A DNA stretch of 6,842 nucleotides, taken from assembly GCA_947096075.1 (NCBI GenBank), contig CAMUQE010000103.1:1-6842 (forward strand), given 5' to 3'. The translations under genes were made by a program, and so were the position numbers. The notes below the pieces were generated by a model. It was not told where the DNA came from and did no database searches. It saw only the letters and a program-made list of their open reading frames with translations. Source of the stretch: Veillonella parvula (lineage in GTDB: Bacteria; Bacillota; Negativicutes; Veillonellales; Veillonellaceae). The number at the start of each line of letters is the position of its first letter. The first letter of the stretch is position 1. Positions 6,187 through 6,842 of this stretch are shown here, piece after piece.

Positions 6187-6842
6187 TCTTAAATTGCAAT
6201 ATGAAATTGAACAGTACTTAAATCCACTATTTTATTAACTTCTTCTAAAAAGGCCTCTTGTGGTGTTTTGTAATGTAATATTTTTCGTGGCAAATTATTA
6301 CACCAGTGAAGGGCTCGCTGGAGTGTATCGTCTGAGACCTTTTCTACTCGCTTCCCTTTTGGAATAAAGCGGCGAAATAGACCATTATGCCGTTCACTAG
6401 AACCTCGTTCCCAAGCCGAATAGGGATGTGCAAAATAGATAGATAGTATTTCATCTTCAAGTTTAGATATATCCGCAAATTCTAATCCATTATCAGCGGT
6501 TATTGTCTTACATATTGTGCCTAATTCAACATTCTGCCTAAAGGTAGTTAACCACGCTTCTAATGTCTCTTTTACATCACAGGCACGTGCTGACGGATAA
6601 CGTAACGCTACATATAGTCTGCTTTTACGCTCTAATAACGTCACTAATACGTTATCTGTTTTATCCTTTGTTCCACGAACAGTATCTAATTCCCAATGAC
6701 CAAATTCTTTACGAGTTTCAATTGTAGCATCACGAAGTTCTATGGATTGCCCCGGTTCGCGCTTATGTTTTCTGACAATGGATTTTCTCATAGAACGACG
6801 TACTACCAAAGGCAGATCAATGGCTTTTACCCCAAGTAAACC
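6187..6842 (-). mobile_element. IS30-family insertion sequence, partial (runs off right edge)
   Basis: The visible part is the transposase-3' end of an IS30-family element. The inner boundary is not resolved. It must lie at or left of 6189 if the transposase stop belongs to the element, and probably falls within 6175-6189. The other end, its inverted repeat and any target duplication lie beyond 6842. Sampled composition (29 of 60 bases G or C at 6361-6420) is far richer than the flanking operon genes, as expected for an acquired element. Its transcription opposes the operon. Confidence 0.8.
6189..6842 (-). CDS. IS30-family transposase, C-terminal 217 residues
   Basis: The reading frame is open to the window edge and its true start lies outside; a TTG at 6807-6809 is an internal leucine. 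The edge reads GLLGVKAIDLPLVVRR, the usual IS30 stretch between the helix-turn-helix region and the catalytic core. The DDE residues are visible: Asp in FGHWELDTVRG (codon 6684-6686), Asp in TITADNGLEFAD (6492-6494) and Glu in ERGSSERHNGLFRRFIPKG (6393-6395). The C-terminal TPQEAF motif is also present. The visible core has no stop or frameshift, so the enzyme may be active. The last codons spell VQFHIAI and probably overlap the terminal inverted repeat. IS30 transposases cut and rejoin the element ends, often through a circular or tandem intermediate. The N-terminal DNA-binding domain is not in the window. Confidence 0.93.
   Translation of the reverse strand, partial: GLLGVKAIDLPLVVRRSMRKSIVRKHKREPGQSIELRDATIETRKEFGHWELDTVRGTKDKTDNVLVTLLERKSRLYVALRYPSARACDVKETLEAWLTTFRQNVELGTICKTITADNGLEFADISKLEDEILSIYFAHPYSAWERGSSERHNGLFRRFIPKGKRVEKVSDDTLQRALHWCNNLPRKILHYKTPQEAFLEEVNKIVDLSTVQFHIAI

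Noticed and set aside
1..6842. CRISPR arrays, tRNA or rRNA genes
   Set aside because: No regularly spaced identical repeats with spacers, cloverleaf-like tRNA sequence or rRNA core sequence was seen.

Overview
This window shows five complete genes on the plus strand, the first codons of a sixth, and an insertion sequence of the IS30 family that runs off the right edge on the minus strand. The five genes build or decorate a cell-surface glycan. The organism is probably a diderm Firmicute of the Negativicutes, with Veillonella the best guess. A WaaE-type lipopolysaccharide (LPS) core glycosyltransferase and a VirK/YbjX-family protein point to an outer membrane with LPS or LOS. The AT-rich coding, strong purine-rich Shine-Dalgarno sites and LtaS-like membrane enzyme fit Firmicutes. 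This placement is inferred from gene families, not from a marker gene.

Layout. Positions 1-88 are a short leader with a 24-bp tandem repeat. 89-2119 encodes a five-helix membrane protein with an extracytoplasmic sulfatase/LTA-synthase-type domain, a likely phosphoglycerol or similar phospho-group transferase. After a 96-bp gap come two GT-A (GT2) glycosyltransferases, 2216-3184 (EpsJ/WcaA-like) and 3200-3955 (WaaE-like). A divergent GT-B glycosyltransferase follows at 3985-5109, then a VirK/YbjX (DUF535) protein at 5120-6052. From 2216 onward the gaps are 15, 29, 10 and 50 bp, so these genes are probably one transcription unit, perhaps including the first gene. At 6103-6186 a well-initiated reading frame starts and stops after 27 codons. 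Its sequence resembles the N-terminus of LicD-family proteins, and the IS30 transposase (6189 to the edge, minus strand) abuts it. The simplest reading is a licD-type gene cut by the insertion.

How the genes may work together (inference). The three glycosyltransferases would act in the cytoplasm to extend an oligosaccharide. The LtaS-like enzyme would add a phospho-substituent on the outer face of the inner membrane. The LicD-type protein, when intact, would add phosphocholine or another phospho-alditol. The VirK/YbjX protein is a recurrent companion of envelope-glycan genes, but its biochemical role is not established. Base composition falls from about 52% GC in a sampled part of the first gene to about 18-27% in samples from the end of the third gene through the fifth, suggesting that the operon was assembled from pieces of different origin.
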